Of a stretch of 57,346 bases of DNA, positions 43,082 to 51,992 are shown in pieces. Origin of the DNA: Marmoricola sp. (GTDB lineage Bacteria; Actinomycetota; Actinomycetes; Propionibacteriales; Nocardioidaceae). The position numbers and the translations under genes were made by a program. Numbering within the stretch: position 1 is the first letter of the stretch; every line of letters starts with the position of its first letter. The stretch is taken from the NCBI GenBank assembly GCA_025964795.1, contig JAOPYC010000037.1:1-57346 (forward strand). The letters are read 5' to 3'. Under the pieces are notes generated by a model, which was given only the letters and a program-made list of their open reading frames with translations, was not told the DNA's origin and did no database searches.

Positions 43082-44665
43082 TCAGCGAGGCACCCGCACC
43101 AGCACCCGGCCGTGCACGCAGGTGGCGTGCAGCTCCTTGCCGGTCGGGATCAGGTCGCCGTCGAGCTGGCGGGGAGCGTCCACGTTCGAGCGTACGACGA
43201 CCTCACGGCCCGACATCCGGGTGATCAGCTCGTCGGTGCGCTTGTTCTTGGTCAGCACGCGCGCCGCCAGCGGCACCCAGGACAGGAACCGGCGGGGATA
43301 GAGCAGCACCACGTCCAGCTGGCCGTCGTCGATCGAGGCGTCCGGGATCAGCGGCATCCCGCCCTGCAGGAAGCCGACGTTGCCGATGACCACCGTGCGC
43401 GCCCGGTGGCGGGTGAACTCGCCCCCGTCGACCGAGACCTCGACCCGGATGGCCGGGAACATCAGTGACTTCAGCGCCGACCAGACGTAGGCCAGCCAGC
43501 CCACCTTGGCCTTGATGCCCTCGTTGACGCCCTCCATGATGGCGGCGTCGAAGCCCATCCCGGCCATCACCAGGAAGGTCGCGTCCTCCATCTTGTCGCC
43601 GCTGACCTGCACCATGTCGATCGCCCGGTCCTGGCCGTTGAGCCCCACGTCGACCGCGGAGCGCAGGTAGAGCGGGATGTCGAGGTTGCGGGCCAACAGG
43701 TTGCCGGTGCCGGCCGGGACGATCCCGACCGGGATGCCGGTGCCCGCGAGCTCCTCGCAGACCGCGCGGATGGTCCCGTCCCCGCCGACCGCCAGGACCA
43801 GGTCGCACCCGGCGACGGCCGCGTCGTGCGCCATCCCGTAGCCGGTGTCCTCGATGCTGGTCTCGAACCACACCACCGACGCGAAGCCGGAGTCGGTCGC
43901 CAAGGCCTCGACCAGCGTGCGGAACTGCCCGACGTCGTCGATCTTGATCGGGTTGAGGATGACCGCCAGCTTCTTGCGCTGGTTTGGCACCGCGTCGGCG
44001 AGCGGGGCGTTCGCCAGCGCGATCGACCGCGGCGTGGGGTCGTACAGCGCCAGCCAGAGCAGCACGACGCCGCCCGCGAGCAGGTAGCCCGCGACCACGT
44101 CGGAGAGGTTGTGCACCCCGAGGAAGATCCGGTCCGCGCCGACGAGCAGCGCCCCCACGACGGCCAGGCCCAGCGCGAGTCGTCGTACGCCGCGACGGCG
44201 CACCAGCATCCGGGTGAGCACGACGGCGACCCCCATCGCGCCGACGATCCCGGCTGAGTGACCGGATGGGAACGAGTAGGAGTGCAGCACCTGGACCGGG
44301 TCGTCCCACACCGGACGCGCCCGGCCGACCAGCTGCTTGAGCAGGGCGACGGGCACCCCCACCGTGGACATCACGCCGATCGTCCAGATCGCCGCGCGCC
44401 GGTGGTGCTTGGCCTCGAGCGCGACGGCGGCGACCACCGTGTAGACCGCCATCGGCAGGGTGGTGGTGGCCAGCCCGACCCAGTGCCAGAAGACGTAGGC
44501 GCTGTGGTGGGCCCTCGTGAACGACTCCGGCCACGAGCCGACGTCGGAGTCGAGGTGCAGCAGTGGCGACCACTCCGTCTTCACCAGGACGGCCAGCAGG
44601 GCGAAGAGCACGAAGCAGAGTGCACTCCACCCCAGGCGGGCGGGCCGCAGTTCGGCGTCAGTCAC
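43082..44665 (-). CDS. PAP2 phosphatase fused to diacylglycerol kinase-like domain
   Basis: A protein of 527 residues. The N-terminal half (about 1-220) has membrane helices and PAP2 motifs KQLVGRARP, SFPSGHSAGIVG and FLGVHNLSDVVAGYLLA. The C-terminal half (about 230-520) is a YegS/DagK-type lipid kinase with LAVILNPIKI, the ATP-loop LVLAVGGDGTIRAVCEELAG and GIVPAGTGNLLARNLDIPL. Both activities are therefore on one chain, suggesting reversible phosphate handling on a lipid or polyprenyl acceptor. The gene is convergent with the nitroreductase gene at one base spacing. Confidence 0.92.
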   Translation of the reverse strand: MTDAELRPARLGWSALCFVLFALLAVLVKTEWSPLLHLDSDVGSWPESFTRAHHSAYVFWHWVGLATTTLPMAVYTVVAAVALEAKHHRRAAIWTIGVMSTVGVPVALLKQLVGRARPVWDDPVQVLHSYSFPSGHSAGIVGAMGVAVVLTRMLVRRRGVRRLALGLAVVGALLVGADRIFLGVHNLSDVVAGYLLAGGVVLLWLALYDPTPRSIALANAPLADAVPNQRKKLAVILNPIKIDDVGQFRTLVEALATDSGFASVVWFETSIEDTGYGMAHDAAVAGCDLVLAVGGDGTIRAVCEELAGTGIPVGIVPAGTGNLLARNLDIPLYLRSAVDVGLNGQDRAIDMVQVSGDKMEDATFLVMAGMGFDAAIMEGVNEGIKAKVGWLAYVWSALKSLMFPAIRVEVSVDGGEFTRHRARTVVIGNVGFLQGGMPLIPDASIDDGQLDVVLLYPRRFLSWVPLAARVLTKNKRTDELITRMSGREVVVRSNVDAPRQLDGDLIPTGKELHATCVHGRVLVRVPR

Positions 44666-44806
44666 ATTCCAGTCCTGTGCGAGGGCAGTGCCGCGACGTG
44701 GTTTCGAGGTCCTGTCTGGCTGCGGTCTTGTGTGGGATCATTTTGCACGAGCGGACCTGGCCATGCTGACCATTCAAGACCATGGCCACTCACCAAGGGG
44801 GACCCC

Positions 44807-45778
44807 ATGCGTCGAACGATTCCTCGGCGGTCGGCCGCTCCGCTGGCCGCGGCCCTCGTCACCGTGCTCGTCACCGCCGGTTGCGGCGACGTCGCGGTGA
44901 AGGCCAAGGGCAAGGACACCCAGGCGAAGCCCGACACCACCGCCTCCGCGAGCCCCACGCCCGACACCAGCGCCGGCACCGGCACCTGGCTGCTCGGCAT
45001 GACCACCGCCGGCGGTGCCGACGGCGAGTCCACCACGACGACCTACGTGGCCTACAACCCCACGACCGGCGAGGCCACCAAGCGCGCGCTGCCGCCCGTC
45101 AGCGCCGCCAGCGCCACCCCCGAGCAGGCCGCGCTCCTGGTCAGCGCCAGCCGCAAGTGGGCCATCCCGGACACCGGGATCTCGCACGCCGAGGAGAAGT
45201 CGCGCAAGCTGAAGGTCTACTCGCTGACCGACGACACCTCCACGGTCGTCGACATCCGCCAGCGCAGCGGCCAGGCGGACCTCGACCCGATCGGCTGGGC
45301 CTTCGACCCGGCCCGCGCCGACACGCTGCGCATCGTCGACACCAAGAACCGTGTGTGGGCCGTCAGCGTCGCGGGCGGCAAGGCCACGCAGGAGAGCAAG
45401 CTGGCCAGCGGCCCGTGGGTGTTCACCAACGGCTTCAACCCCAACACCGGTGAGCCGTGGGTGGAGAGCATCGACAGCGACGAGACCAAGCCCGCCGGCA
45501 ACGGTGCCGCGGACACCAGCCCCGTGCAGCGCGACGGCGGCACCGTGCTGCCCAGCGGCTCGCCCGGGCTGGCCAAGCTGCCGACGAGCCCGTGCCGGCT
45601 CGGGGCCGGCTACACCGACAGCACCGGCGGCAGCTGGACCTTCTGCGCGGACGACGCCGCCGTGTCGACCTACCACCTGGCCGAGGGCGCGCAGGCCTGG
45701 GCCGCCTTCGGCAAGCCCAGCCAGCCCGTGGCCCCCATCGCGGCGGGATTCCCGCTGGTCCTCCCGCCTGCTGAGTAG
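44807..45778 (+). CDS. Secreted lipoprotein, beta-propeller-like
   Basis: A protein of 323 residues with a lipoprotein signal: RRTIPRRSAAPLAAALVTVL and the lipobox VTAGC. A threonine/serine/proline-rich linker follows, then a body containing motifs such as NRVWAVSVAGGKATQES and VSTYHLAEGAQAWAAFG that suggest a propeller or WD40-like fold. Two C-terminal cysteines may pair. Function unknown. Confidence 0.75.
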   Translation: MRRTIPRRSAAPLAAALVTVLVTAGCGDVAVKAKGKDTQAKPDTTASASPTPDTSAGTGTWLLGMTTAGGADGESTTTTYVAYNPTTGEATKRALPPVSAASATPEQAALLVSASRKWAIPDTGISHAEEKSRKLKVYSLTDDTSTVVDIRQRSGQADLDPIGWAFDPARADTLRIVDTKNRVWAVSVAGGKATQESKLASGPWVFTNGFNPNTGEPWVESIDSDETKPAGNGAADTSPVQRDGGTVLPSGSPGLAKLPTSPCRLGAGYTDSTGGSWTFCADDAAVSTYHLAEGAQAWAAFGKPSQPVAPIAAGFPLVLPPAE

Positions 45779-45811
45779 GGCCGGGCCCCCGACGACGGTT
45801 AGTCTCGGGCC

Positions 45812-47116
45812 GTGATCGACCCACGACTTCTTCGCGACGACCCTGACCTGATCCGAGCCGCCCAGGAGAAGCGCGGCCTGTCCACGGCGGTCGTCGACGA
45901 CGCCCTCGAGGCCGACTCCGCGCGTCGCGCGGCGATCGCCGACTTCGAGCAGCTCCGTGCCGAGCAGAAGCAGCTCGGCAAGCAGATCGCCCAGGCCCAG
46001 GGCGAGGAGAAGGCCGACCTGCTGGCCCGCACCAAGCGGCTGGCCGCGGACGTGAAGGTCGCCGAGGCGACCCAGACGGAGGCCGAGCAGCACTGGCGCG
46101 ACGCGGTCTACGCGATCCCGAACCCGGCTGCCGAGGAGTCGCCGTCCGGCGGCGAGGAGGACTACGTCGTCCTCTCCGAGCACGGCACCCCCCGCGACTT
46201 CGAGGCCGAGGGGTTCGTCCCGCGCGACCACGTCGAGCTGGGCCGGATCCTGGGGGCCATCGACGTCGAGCGCGGCGCCAAGGTCTCGGGCTCGCGCTTC
46301 TACTACCTGACGGGCGCGGGCGCGGACCTCGAGCTCGCCCTGGTCAACATGGCGATGGACCAGGCCCGGGCGGCCGGGTTCACCACGATGATCCCGCCCA
46401 CCCTGGTCAAGCCCCGCGCGATGGAGGGCACCGGCTTCCTCGGCCAGGCCGCCGACGACGTCTACCGGATCGAGGGTCAGGACACCTATCTGGTCGGTAC
46501 CTCGGAGGTGCCGCTCGCGGCGTACCACTCCGACGAGATCCTGGACGCCGAGTCGCTGCCCCGCCGCTACGTGGCGTTCAGCCCCTGCTTCCGCAAGGAG
46601 GCCGGCTCGCACGGCAAGGACACCCGCGGGATCATCCGCGTGCACTGGTTCGACAAGGTGGAGATGTTCACCTACACCACCCTCGAGGACGCCGCGGACG
46701 AGCACGAGCGGCTGCTCGGCTGGGAGCAGGAGTGGCTGGACAAGCTCGAGCTCGCCTACCGCGTCATCGACGTCGCCGCCGGCGACCTCGGGCTCTCCGC
46801 ACGGCGCAAGTTCGACTGCGAGGCGTGGGTGCCCACCCAGGGCCGCTACCGCGAGCTCACCTCGACCTCCAACTGCACCGACTTCCAGACCCGTCGCCTC
46901 GACATCCGCGGGCGCTTCCCCAGCGAGGGCTCGGCCCAGCCCGAGGTGAAGCCGATCGCCACCCTCAACGGCACCCTGGTGGCGATCCCGCGGACCATCG
47001 TGGCGATCCTCGAGACCCACCAGCAGGCCGACGGCTCCGTCCGGGTGCCGAAGGCCCTGCAGCCCTACCTCCAGGGCCGTGAGGTGCTCGAGCCCGTGGT
47101 GCCCGTCGATGGCTGA
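45812..47116 (+). CDS. serS: Seryl-tRNA synthetase
   Basis: A class II synthetase of 434 residues. The N-terminal coiled-coil arm (about 30-105) includes [16 protein letters not shown]. Motif 2 is [21 protein letters not shown], and motif 3 includes [16 protein letters not shown], with [15 protein letters not shown] between. It charges both tRNA-Ser genes found in this window. The start is GTG at 45812. The 3' end overlaps the HAD gene by 8 bp. Confidence 0.95.
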   Translation: MIDPRLLRDDPDLIRAAQEKRGLSTAVVDDALEADSARRAAIADFEQLRAEQKQLGKQIAQAQGEEKADLLARTKRLAADVKVAEATQTEAEQHWRDAVYAIPNPAAEESPSGGEEDYVVLSEHGTPRDFEAEGFVPRDHVELGRILGAIDVERGAKVSGSRFYYLTGAGADLELALVNMAMDQARAAGFTTMIPPTLVKPRAMEGTGFLGQAADDVYRIEGQDTYLVGTSEVPLAAYHSDEILDAESLPRRYVAFSPCFRKEAGSHGKDTRGIIRVHWFDKVEMFTYTTLEDAADEHERLLGWEQEWLDKLELAYRVIDVAAGDLGLSARRKFDCEAWVPTQGRYRELTSTSNCTDFQTRRLDIRGRFPSEGSAQPEVKPIATLNGTLVAIPRTIVAILETHQQADGSVRVPKALQPYLQGREVLEPVVPVDG

Positions 47117-47948
47117 GCCGACGGCGGAGACCTGGCAGCCGAAGCTGGTCGCGCTCGACATCGACGGCACGCTCCTGAAGTGGGTGGAGGGCTCGGGCCA
47201 GAGCTATGAGCAGATCTCGCCCGAGGTCCACGCCGCCGTGCACGCCGCGGTCGACGCCGGGGCCCACGTCGTGCTGGCCAGCGGCCGGTCGCCCCACGGC
47301 ATGGACCGGATCGCCGACCTGCTCGACCTGCCCCGTGAGGGCGCCGACCGGCTGTGGGTGGTGGCCTCCAACGGGGCGGTGATCTTCCGCTACCCCCCGC
47401 TCGAGGTGGTGCTCGAGGAGACCTTCGACGCCCGGGAGGCGGTGCGCCTCGTGCTCGAGCAGCACCCCGAGGCGCTGGTGGCAGTGGAGGAGCGCGGCGT
47501 CGGCTACCGCGTCAGCCGTCCCTTCCCCGCGGGTGAGCTGTCCGGCGAGATGATCCTGACCGAGGTGGACGACATCGTCGCCGGACCGGTCAGCCGGGTG
47601 ATCATCCGGGACCCCACCGCCTCGGCCGAGGACTTCGTCGCGATGGCCGCCAAGCTCGGGCTGCACGGCACCGACTACGTCGTCGGCTGGACCGCCTGGC
47701 TCGACCTGGCCCCGGTGGGGGTGTCCAAGGCCTCCGGGCTGGAGTACGTCGTCCGCGAGCTCGGCCTGACCAGTGAGGACGTGCTCGCCATCGGCGACGG
47801 CCGCAACGACATCGAGATGCTGCGCTGGGCCGGTCGCGGCGTGGCGATGGGCCAGGCCGTCCAGGAGGTCCACGACGCCGCCGACTCCACCACCGAGACG
47901 GTCTACGACGAGGGCGCGGCCGTCGAGCTGCGCCGCTGGTTCCCGTGA
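47109..47948 (+). CDS. Cof-type HAD phosphatase
   Basis: A protein of 279 residues. HAD motif I is [11 protein letters not shown], motif II lies in [12 protein letters not shown], and motif IV is [20 protein letters not shown]. The large cap domain between them identifies a Cof/YbiV-like sugar-phosphate or phosphorylated-metabolite phosphatase. It overlaps serS by 8 bp and the GNAT gene by 4 bp, suggesting a transcriptional unit. Confidence 0.88.
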   Translation: MAEPTAETWQPKLVALDIDGTLLKWVEGSGQSYEQISPEVHAAVHAAVDAGAHVVLASGRSPHGMDRIADLLDLPREGADRLWVVASNGAVIFRYPPLEVVLEETFDAREAVRLVLEQHPEALVAVEERGVGYRVSRPFPAGELSGEMILTEVDDIVAGPVSRVIIRDPTASAEDFVAMAAKLGLHGTDYVVGWTAWLDLAPVGVSKASGLEYVVRELGLTSEDVLAIGDGRNDIEMLRWAGRGVAMGQAVQEVHDAADSTTETVYDEGAAVELRRWFP

Positions 47949-48442
47949 CGCAGCTCCCCGGCCTGGTCACCACGAAGCGGCTCACCCTGCCCCTGGTCAC
48001 CCGCGAGGACGCCGAGGGCATGCTCGCCGGCCGGCGCCGGGTTTCCTGGCACCGCGACTACCCCCGCAAGGACGACCAGGACGCCGCCGCGATGGTCAAG
48101 GCCGACGATCCCGACGCCAGCTGGGGCCCGCGGCACATCGTCCGCAGCTTCGACGGCGTCACGGTCGGCTCCATCGGGTTCTTCGGTGCGCCCACCCCGG
48201 CGGACGACGAGGTGGCCGAGGCGGAGGTCGGCTTCGGGCTGGTCGAGGAGGCTCGTGGGCACGGCGCCGTGAGCGAGGCGCTGACCGCCCTGCTCGCCGA
48301 GACCGACCAGGCCGGCGTACGCGTCCGGGCGAGCGTGCTCCCCGAGAACCGGGCCTCGCTGCGGGTGCTGGCGGCCTGCGGCTTCACCCAGCTGCGCGGC
48401 TCGACCGAGGACGGCGAGCTGATCATGGTCCGGCCGCTTTAG
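47945..48442 (+). CDS. GNAT family N-acetyltransferase
   Basis: A protein of 165 residues. The N-terminal TTKRLTLPLVTREDAEGML and the acetyl-CoA loop VEEARGHGAVSEALTALLAE, with ENRASLRVLAACGF at the C terminus, mark a RimJ-type GNAT. GTG at 47945 overlaps the preceding stop. Acceptor unknown. Confidence 0.85.
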   Translation: MTQLPGLVTTKRLTLPLVTREDAEGMLAGRRRVSWHRDYPRKDDQDAAAMVKADDPDASWGPRHIVRSFDGVTVGSIGFFGAPTPADDEVAEAEVGFGLVEEARGHGAVSEALTALLAETDQAGVRVRASVLPENRASLRVLAACGFTQLRGSTEDGELIMVRPL

Positions 48443-48476
48443 GCCGCGTGCGTCGCCGGGACGTACAGTTGGGGAC

Positions 48477-49313
48477 ATGCCCCCCTTTCAGGCCGTCAGG
48501 CCGGAGCACGTCCTGCTTGCCCTTGAAGAGTTCGACCGCATCGGGGCCGACGAGTTCCTCTCCCGCTACGGCTTCGACCCCGCGGGTGAGCACGAGCTGG
48601 TGCACAACTCCTCGTCGTACGACTCCCTGGCCGTCCTCGGCGTCGCCCACCTGCGCGCCACCGGCGAGCTCGCTCCCCCGGAGGACCTCCTGGGCGGTGC
48701 CGAGGGTGCCGCCGACGTGCTCCGCGGACTCGGCTTCAGCGTTGCGGGCGACGACGCCGAGGACGAGGGTGACGCCCCGCTCGACGCCTCGGACGTCGGG
48801 GAGAACACCGCGCGTACGGCGTGGGCCGGCTGCGCACGCGAGGTGCTGATCCAGACCGCCAAGAAGTACCACTCCGTGATCACGACGAAGGAGCTCGCGA
48901 CGGCGGTGACGGAGCGCAGCAACATCCACACCAAGCGCCCCAGCCACTACTGGATCGGCGACGTGCTGGCCCGCGTCGCCGCAGAGTGCACCGAGCGCAG
49001 CGAGCCGCTGCTCTCGTCGCTATGCGTGAACGCCGACGGCAGCGTCGGGGCGAGCTACGCCCCGACGGTCATCTCGGCCCGTGGCTCCCTGGACGGGGAC
49101 GCCGACGACCACGCCGCCCGCGAACGGCTCGAGTGCTACCGCACCTTCGGTGCCGACCTGCCCGCCGGCGGCGGCACCTGGGCCCTCACGCCGCGCCTGA
49201 GCGCCTCGCGCAGCCGCGAGCGACGGGCCGCGGCCGCCGACAAGATGCCGCCGCTGTGCCCCAAGTGCCACACCGCGGTGCCCTCCACGGGGATCTGCGA
49301 CTACTGCGACTGA
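48477..49313 (+). CDS. Protein with ScoMcrA-like N-terminal head domain and C-terminal zinc ribbon
   Basis: A protein of 278 residues. Residues 1-90 (VRPEHVLLALEEFDRIGADE, FLSRYGFDPAGEHELVHNSS, then YDSLAVLGVAHLRATGE) follow the pattern of the ScoMcrA-like head domain in Streptomyces type IV restriction enzymes that recognise modified DNA. A charged linker is followed by a conserved central part (REVLIQTAKKYHSVITTKEL, HYWIGDVLARVAAECTERSE) and a C-terminal CPKCHTAVPSTGICDYCD that can form a zinc ribbon. No HNH or nuclease domain is present, so it may be a regulator rather than a restriction enzyme. The head-domain assignment is from pattern memory. Confidence 0.6.
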   Translation: MPPFQAVRPEHVLLALEEFDRIGADEFLSRYGFDPAGEHELVHNSSSYDSLAVLGVAHLRATGELAPPEDLLGGAEGAADVLRGLGFSVAGDDAEDEGDAPLDASDVGENTARTAWAGCAREVLIQTAKKYHSVITTKELATAVTERSNIHTKRPSHYWIGDVLARVAAECTERSEPLLSSLCVNADGSVGASYAPTVISARGSLDGDADDHAARERLECYRTFGADLPAGGGTWALTPRLSASRSRERRAAAADKMPPLCPKCHTAVPSTGICDYCD

Positions 49314-49323
49314 CCCGAGCGGG

Positions 49324-49902
49324 TCAGAGGTACATGCCGCCCTGCGACCGCGGCTCGTGGCCGTCGTCCTCGGACCCGCCCGGCTGACCCTGCTCGCCGT
49401 GCATCCCCGGGATGGCTCCGGGCGGCAGCGCGCGGCGCATCTGCTCCAGCTGTGAGCGAGCCGCCATCTGCTGGGCGTAGATGGCCGTCTGGATGCCGTG
49501 GAAGAGACCCTCGAGCCAGCCCACGAGGGTCGCCTGGGCGATGCGCAGCTCGGACTCGCTCGGGGTGGCGCCGTCGAACGGCTCGATCAGGCGGTCGAGC
49601 TCGGCGTCGAGCTCGGGGGCCAGGCCGTCCTTGAGCTCCTGGATCGAGGTGTGCAGCACCCCGGCAAGGCGCTTGCGGCCGGCCTCGTCGAGAGGAGCCG
49701 CCTTTACCTCCTCGAGGAGCTGCTGGACCATCCGCCCGATGCGCATCACCTTGGCGGGCTGCTCGACGAGTTCGGCGACGTTGCGCTCGCCGCCCTCCTC
49801 GTCGTCGTCCCCCGGCTGGACCGTCACCGGCTGGCCGTCGGGACCGATCACGGTCATCGCGTCGTCCGGGTTGCTTCCCGAGGGCTGGTCTGGTGTCGAC
49901 AT
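49324..49902 (-). CDS. bpa: Bacterial proteasome activator
   Basis: A protein of 192 residues from ATG 49902. The helical core (MRIGRMVQQLLEEVKAAPLD, RLAGVLHTSIQELKDGLAP, WLEGLFHGIQTAIYAQQMA) forms the dodecameric ring of Bpa/PafE. The C terminus GGMYL carries the hydrophobic-tyrosine-any (HbYX) motif that opens the 20S proteasome gate. It indicates that this organism has a proteasome. The disordered N terminus is acidic. Confidence 0.9.
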   Translation of the reverse strand: MSTPDQPSGSNPDDAMTVIGPDGQPVTVQPGDDDEEGGERNVAELVEQPAKVMRIGRMVQQLLEEVKAAPLDEAGRKRLAGVLHTSIQELKDGLAPELDAELDRLIEPFDGATPSESELRIAQATLVGWLEGLFHGIQTAIYAQQMAARSQLEQMRRALPPGAIPGMHGEQGQPGGSEDDGHEPRSQGGMYL

Positions 49903-49924
49903 GACACCGACCCTACCCACGAAG

Positions 49925-50899
49925 CTACGGAGCCACCGTCAGCAGGATCTTGCCGCTGTGCGAGCCGGACTCCATCAGCTCGTGCGCCCGCCCCACCTCG
50001 TCCAGCGGCACCTTCTCGTGCACGAACGACCGCACCGCGCCCTCAGCGAGCAGCGGCCAGACGTGCTCGACGACCTCGGCGCAGATGGCTGCCTTCTCCT
50101 CGGTCGGCCGCGAGCGCAGCGACAGGGCCATGACCGAGCCCCGCTTGCCGAGCAGCGCGCCCAGGTCGAGCTCGGCCTTCATCCCGCCCTGCATGCCGAT
50201 GACGACCAGGCGGCCCAGGGTGGAGAGAGCCGCGACGTTGCGGGCGAGGTACTTCGCGCCCATGTTGTCGAGGATCACATCGGCCCCGCCGGCCTCCTTG
50301 ACCACCTCGACGAAGTCCTCGTCGTGGTAGTCGATGGCCCGCTCGGCGCCGAGCCGCTCGCACAGGGCGAGCTTGTCCGCCGAGCCCGCGGTGGTCAGCA
50401 CCCGGGCCCCCATGACCGAGGCGAGCTGGATCGCGAAGTTGCCGATCCCGCCCGCACCACCGTGGACCAGCAGGGTCTCGCCGGGCTGGAGCCGGGCGCT
50501 CATGAACACGGTCGACCACACGGTGCAGGCGACCTCCGGGATGGCCCCGGCGGCCTCGAGGTCGACGCCGGGTGGCACCGGCATCACCTGGCCGGCCGGG
50601 ACGGCCACCTTCTCGGCGTACCCCCCGGCGGCAAGGAGCGCGCACACCTCGTCTCCGACGCTCCAGCCGTCCACCCCGGCGCCCACGGCGCTGATCCGAC
50701 CGGAGCACTCGAGGCCGAGGACGTCGGAGGCGCCCGCGGGGGGCGGGTAGAAGCCCTGGCGCTGCAGGGTGTCGGCGCGGTTGACCGCGCTCGCGACGAC
50801 GTCGATCACGACCTCGCCCGGACCCGCCTCCGGGTCGGGGTGCTCACTGATGATCAGGGCCTCGGGTCCACCCGGCTCGGGTGCGGTGACGGCGCGCAT
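49925..50899 (-). CDS. Zinc-independent quinone oxidoreductase (PIG3/QOR-like)
   Basis: A medium-chain dehydrogenase of 324 residues. The NADPH-binding loop is LLVHGGAGGIGNFAIQLASV, followed by the SADKLALCERLGAERAIDY stretch. Zinc ligands are absent, as in quinone oxidoreductases. The final residues HSGKILLTVAP match the family. It reduces quinones or enones using NADPH. Confidence 0.88.
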   Translation of the reverse strand: MRAVTAPEPGGPEALIISEHPDPEAGPGEVVIDVVASAVNRADTLQRQGFYPPPAGASDVLGLECSGRISAVGAGVDGWSVGDEVCALLAAGGYAEKVAVPAGQVMPVPPGVDLEAAGAIPEVACTVWSTVFMSARLQPGETLLVHGGAGGIGNFAIQLASVMGARVLTTAGSADKLALCERLGAERAIDYHDEDFVEVVKEAGGADVILDNMGAKYLARNVAALSTLGRLVVIGMQGGMKAELDLGALLGKRGSVMALSLRSRPTEEKAAICAEVVEHVWPLLAEGAVRSFVHEKVPLDEVGRAHELMESGSHSGKILLTVAP

Positions 50900-50913
50900 G
50901 CGCCCACCCTAGG

Positions 50914-50942
50914 AGGTGTCCCGGAAGGTGTCCCGGAAGGTG
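50914..50942. repeat. Two and a half copies of a 12-bp tandem repeat
   Basis: AGGTGTCCCGGA occurs at 50914-50925 and 50926-50937 and begins again with AGGTG at 50938. It lies between the quinone oxidoreductase start and the end of the DUF6457 gene. A microsatellite-like tract; no function is evident. Confidence 0.65.
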
Positions 50943-50957
50943 CGCGCCGACGTCCGG

Positions 50958-51263
50958 TCACGCGTCGATCTCGAGGTCCTCTACCTCGACCTCGACCGCC
51001 TCGACCTCGTCCCCGATCTCGTCGGGTGCCTTGTCCCAGCGCAGCGCCAGCGTCGATGCGAGCCCGGCGAGGCGCTCGACCTGCTCGGGTCGCCCGTCGA
51101 ACCCGGCGGCCGCGTAGCCCAGCAGGAACGTGGAGATCGGTGCCGACCTCCTCTCCACGTTGTGGGCCGCGTCCCGGGCGAGGTCCAGGATCACCGCCTC
51201 GTCCACCTCGACCTCGATGTCGAGGACGTCACAGAGCTCGTCGATCCAGTCGTGGAGGTTCAC
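50958..51263 (-). CDS. DUF6457 family protein
   Basis: A small helical protein of 101 residues. GTG at 51263 is chosen because homology starts at NLHDWIDELCDVLDIEVEVD. Further conserved text: AVILDLARDAAHNVERRSAP and STFLLGYAAAGF. The C-terminal tail is strongly acidic. Such genes commonly sit next to mobA-like genes in actinobacteria, as here, suggesting a link with molybdenum cofactor, but the role is unknown. Confidence 0.75.
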   Translation of the reverse strand: MNLHDWIDELCDVLDIEVEVDEAVILDLARDAAHNVERRSAPISTFLLGYAAAGFDGRPEQVERLAGLASTLALRWDKAPDEIGDEVEAVEVEVEDLEIDA

Positions 51264-51334
51264 GTTCCCCAGTCTTGGTCGGACCTCGCACGTGTGCAAC
51301 ACGAATCCGGAATCTTCATGGATCCGACGCGGGA

Positions 51335-51955
51335 TCAGTCGCCCAGCAGGGTGCGCAGCGTGACCAGGTCGTCCCAGGTGTCGAGGTCCTGGGCCTCGGC
51401 GGCGAGGGCGGGGACCTCGATCAGGCGCAGGTCGCCCACCAGCCGGCGCACCGGCAGGCCGTGCTGCTCCTCCAGCGGGGGCGCGGCGGCGAGCAGGGCC
51501 TCCGAGCGGTAGATCGCGCAGAGGTACTGCCGGCGCCCGGTGCCGTCGACGAGCAGTGCCCCATCCCCCTCGCAGGACAGCATCAGCCGGCGCACGGTCG
51601 CGGCGGTGACCATCGGCATGTCCACGGCGAGCACGACGACCAGGTGGGGCGGGCGTGGGAAGCCCGACAGCCCGGCCAGGAGGCCCGCCGCCGGCCCGCC
51701 ACCCGGGGGGTCCTCACGCAGGAAGGTCACCGGCCGGCTGGTCGGCCCCTGCTCGCCGACCACGACCACCTCCGGGATCTCCGCGAGGGTGGTCAGGGCG
51801 CGCTCGAGCAGCGTCACCCCGGCCACCTCGATGCCGGCCTTGTCGGCTCCCTGGATGCGTACGGCGCTGCCACCGGTCAGCACGATGGCGCCCAGCTCGG
51901 CGCCGTTCTCCCCGTCCCGCTCCCTGTTTCGCTCCCCGTTCCGCTCCCCGTCCAC
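51335..51955 (-). CDS. MobA-like molybdenum cofactor guanylyltransferase
   Basis: A nucleotidyltransferase of about 206 residues from GTG 51955; the ATG at 51994 would add 13 residues and overlap the divergent nitrilase start. The nucleotide-binding loop AIVLTGGSAVRIQGADKAGI is close to the MobA form GGxSxRMGxDKA, and VVLAVDMPMVTAATVRRLML has the conserved DMP. The usual second arginine in the loop is replaced by isoleucine-glutamine (VRIQGADKA), so activity is not certain. The N-terminal residues ERNGERNRERDGENG come from 12-bp tandem repeats. Confidence 0.75.
   Translation of the reverse strand: MDGERNGERNRERDGENGAELGAIVLTGGSAVRIQGADKAGIEVAGVTLLERALTTLAEIPEVVVVGEQGPTSRPVTFLREDPPGGGPAAGLLAGLSGFPRPPHLVVVLAVDMPMVTAATVRRLMLSCEGDGALLVDGTGRRQYLCAIYRSEALLAAAPPLEEQHGLPVRRLVGDLRLIEVPALAAEAQDLDTWDDLVTLRTLLGD
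51918..51953. repeat. Three 12-bp tandem repeats at the mobA-like 5' end
   Basis: CGCTCCCTGTTT, CGCTCCCCGTTC and CGCTCCCCGTCC follow one another at 51918-51953. On the minus strand they code for repeated GER/NRER residues before the first beta strand of the MobA-like protein. Confidence 0.7.
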
Positions 51956-51992
51956 GTTTCGCAGTCTGGCACCCGGCTGGCAGTCTGGCGTC

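Noticed and set aside
47773..48849. Plus-strand frame of 358 codons across HAD, GNAT and the next gene
   Set aside because: Out of frame with three recognised genes and of shadow composition.
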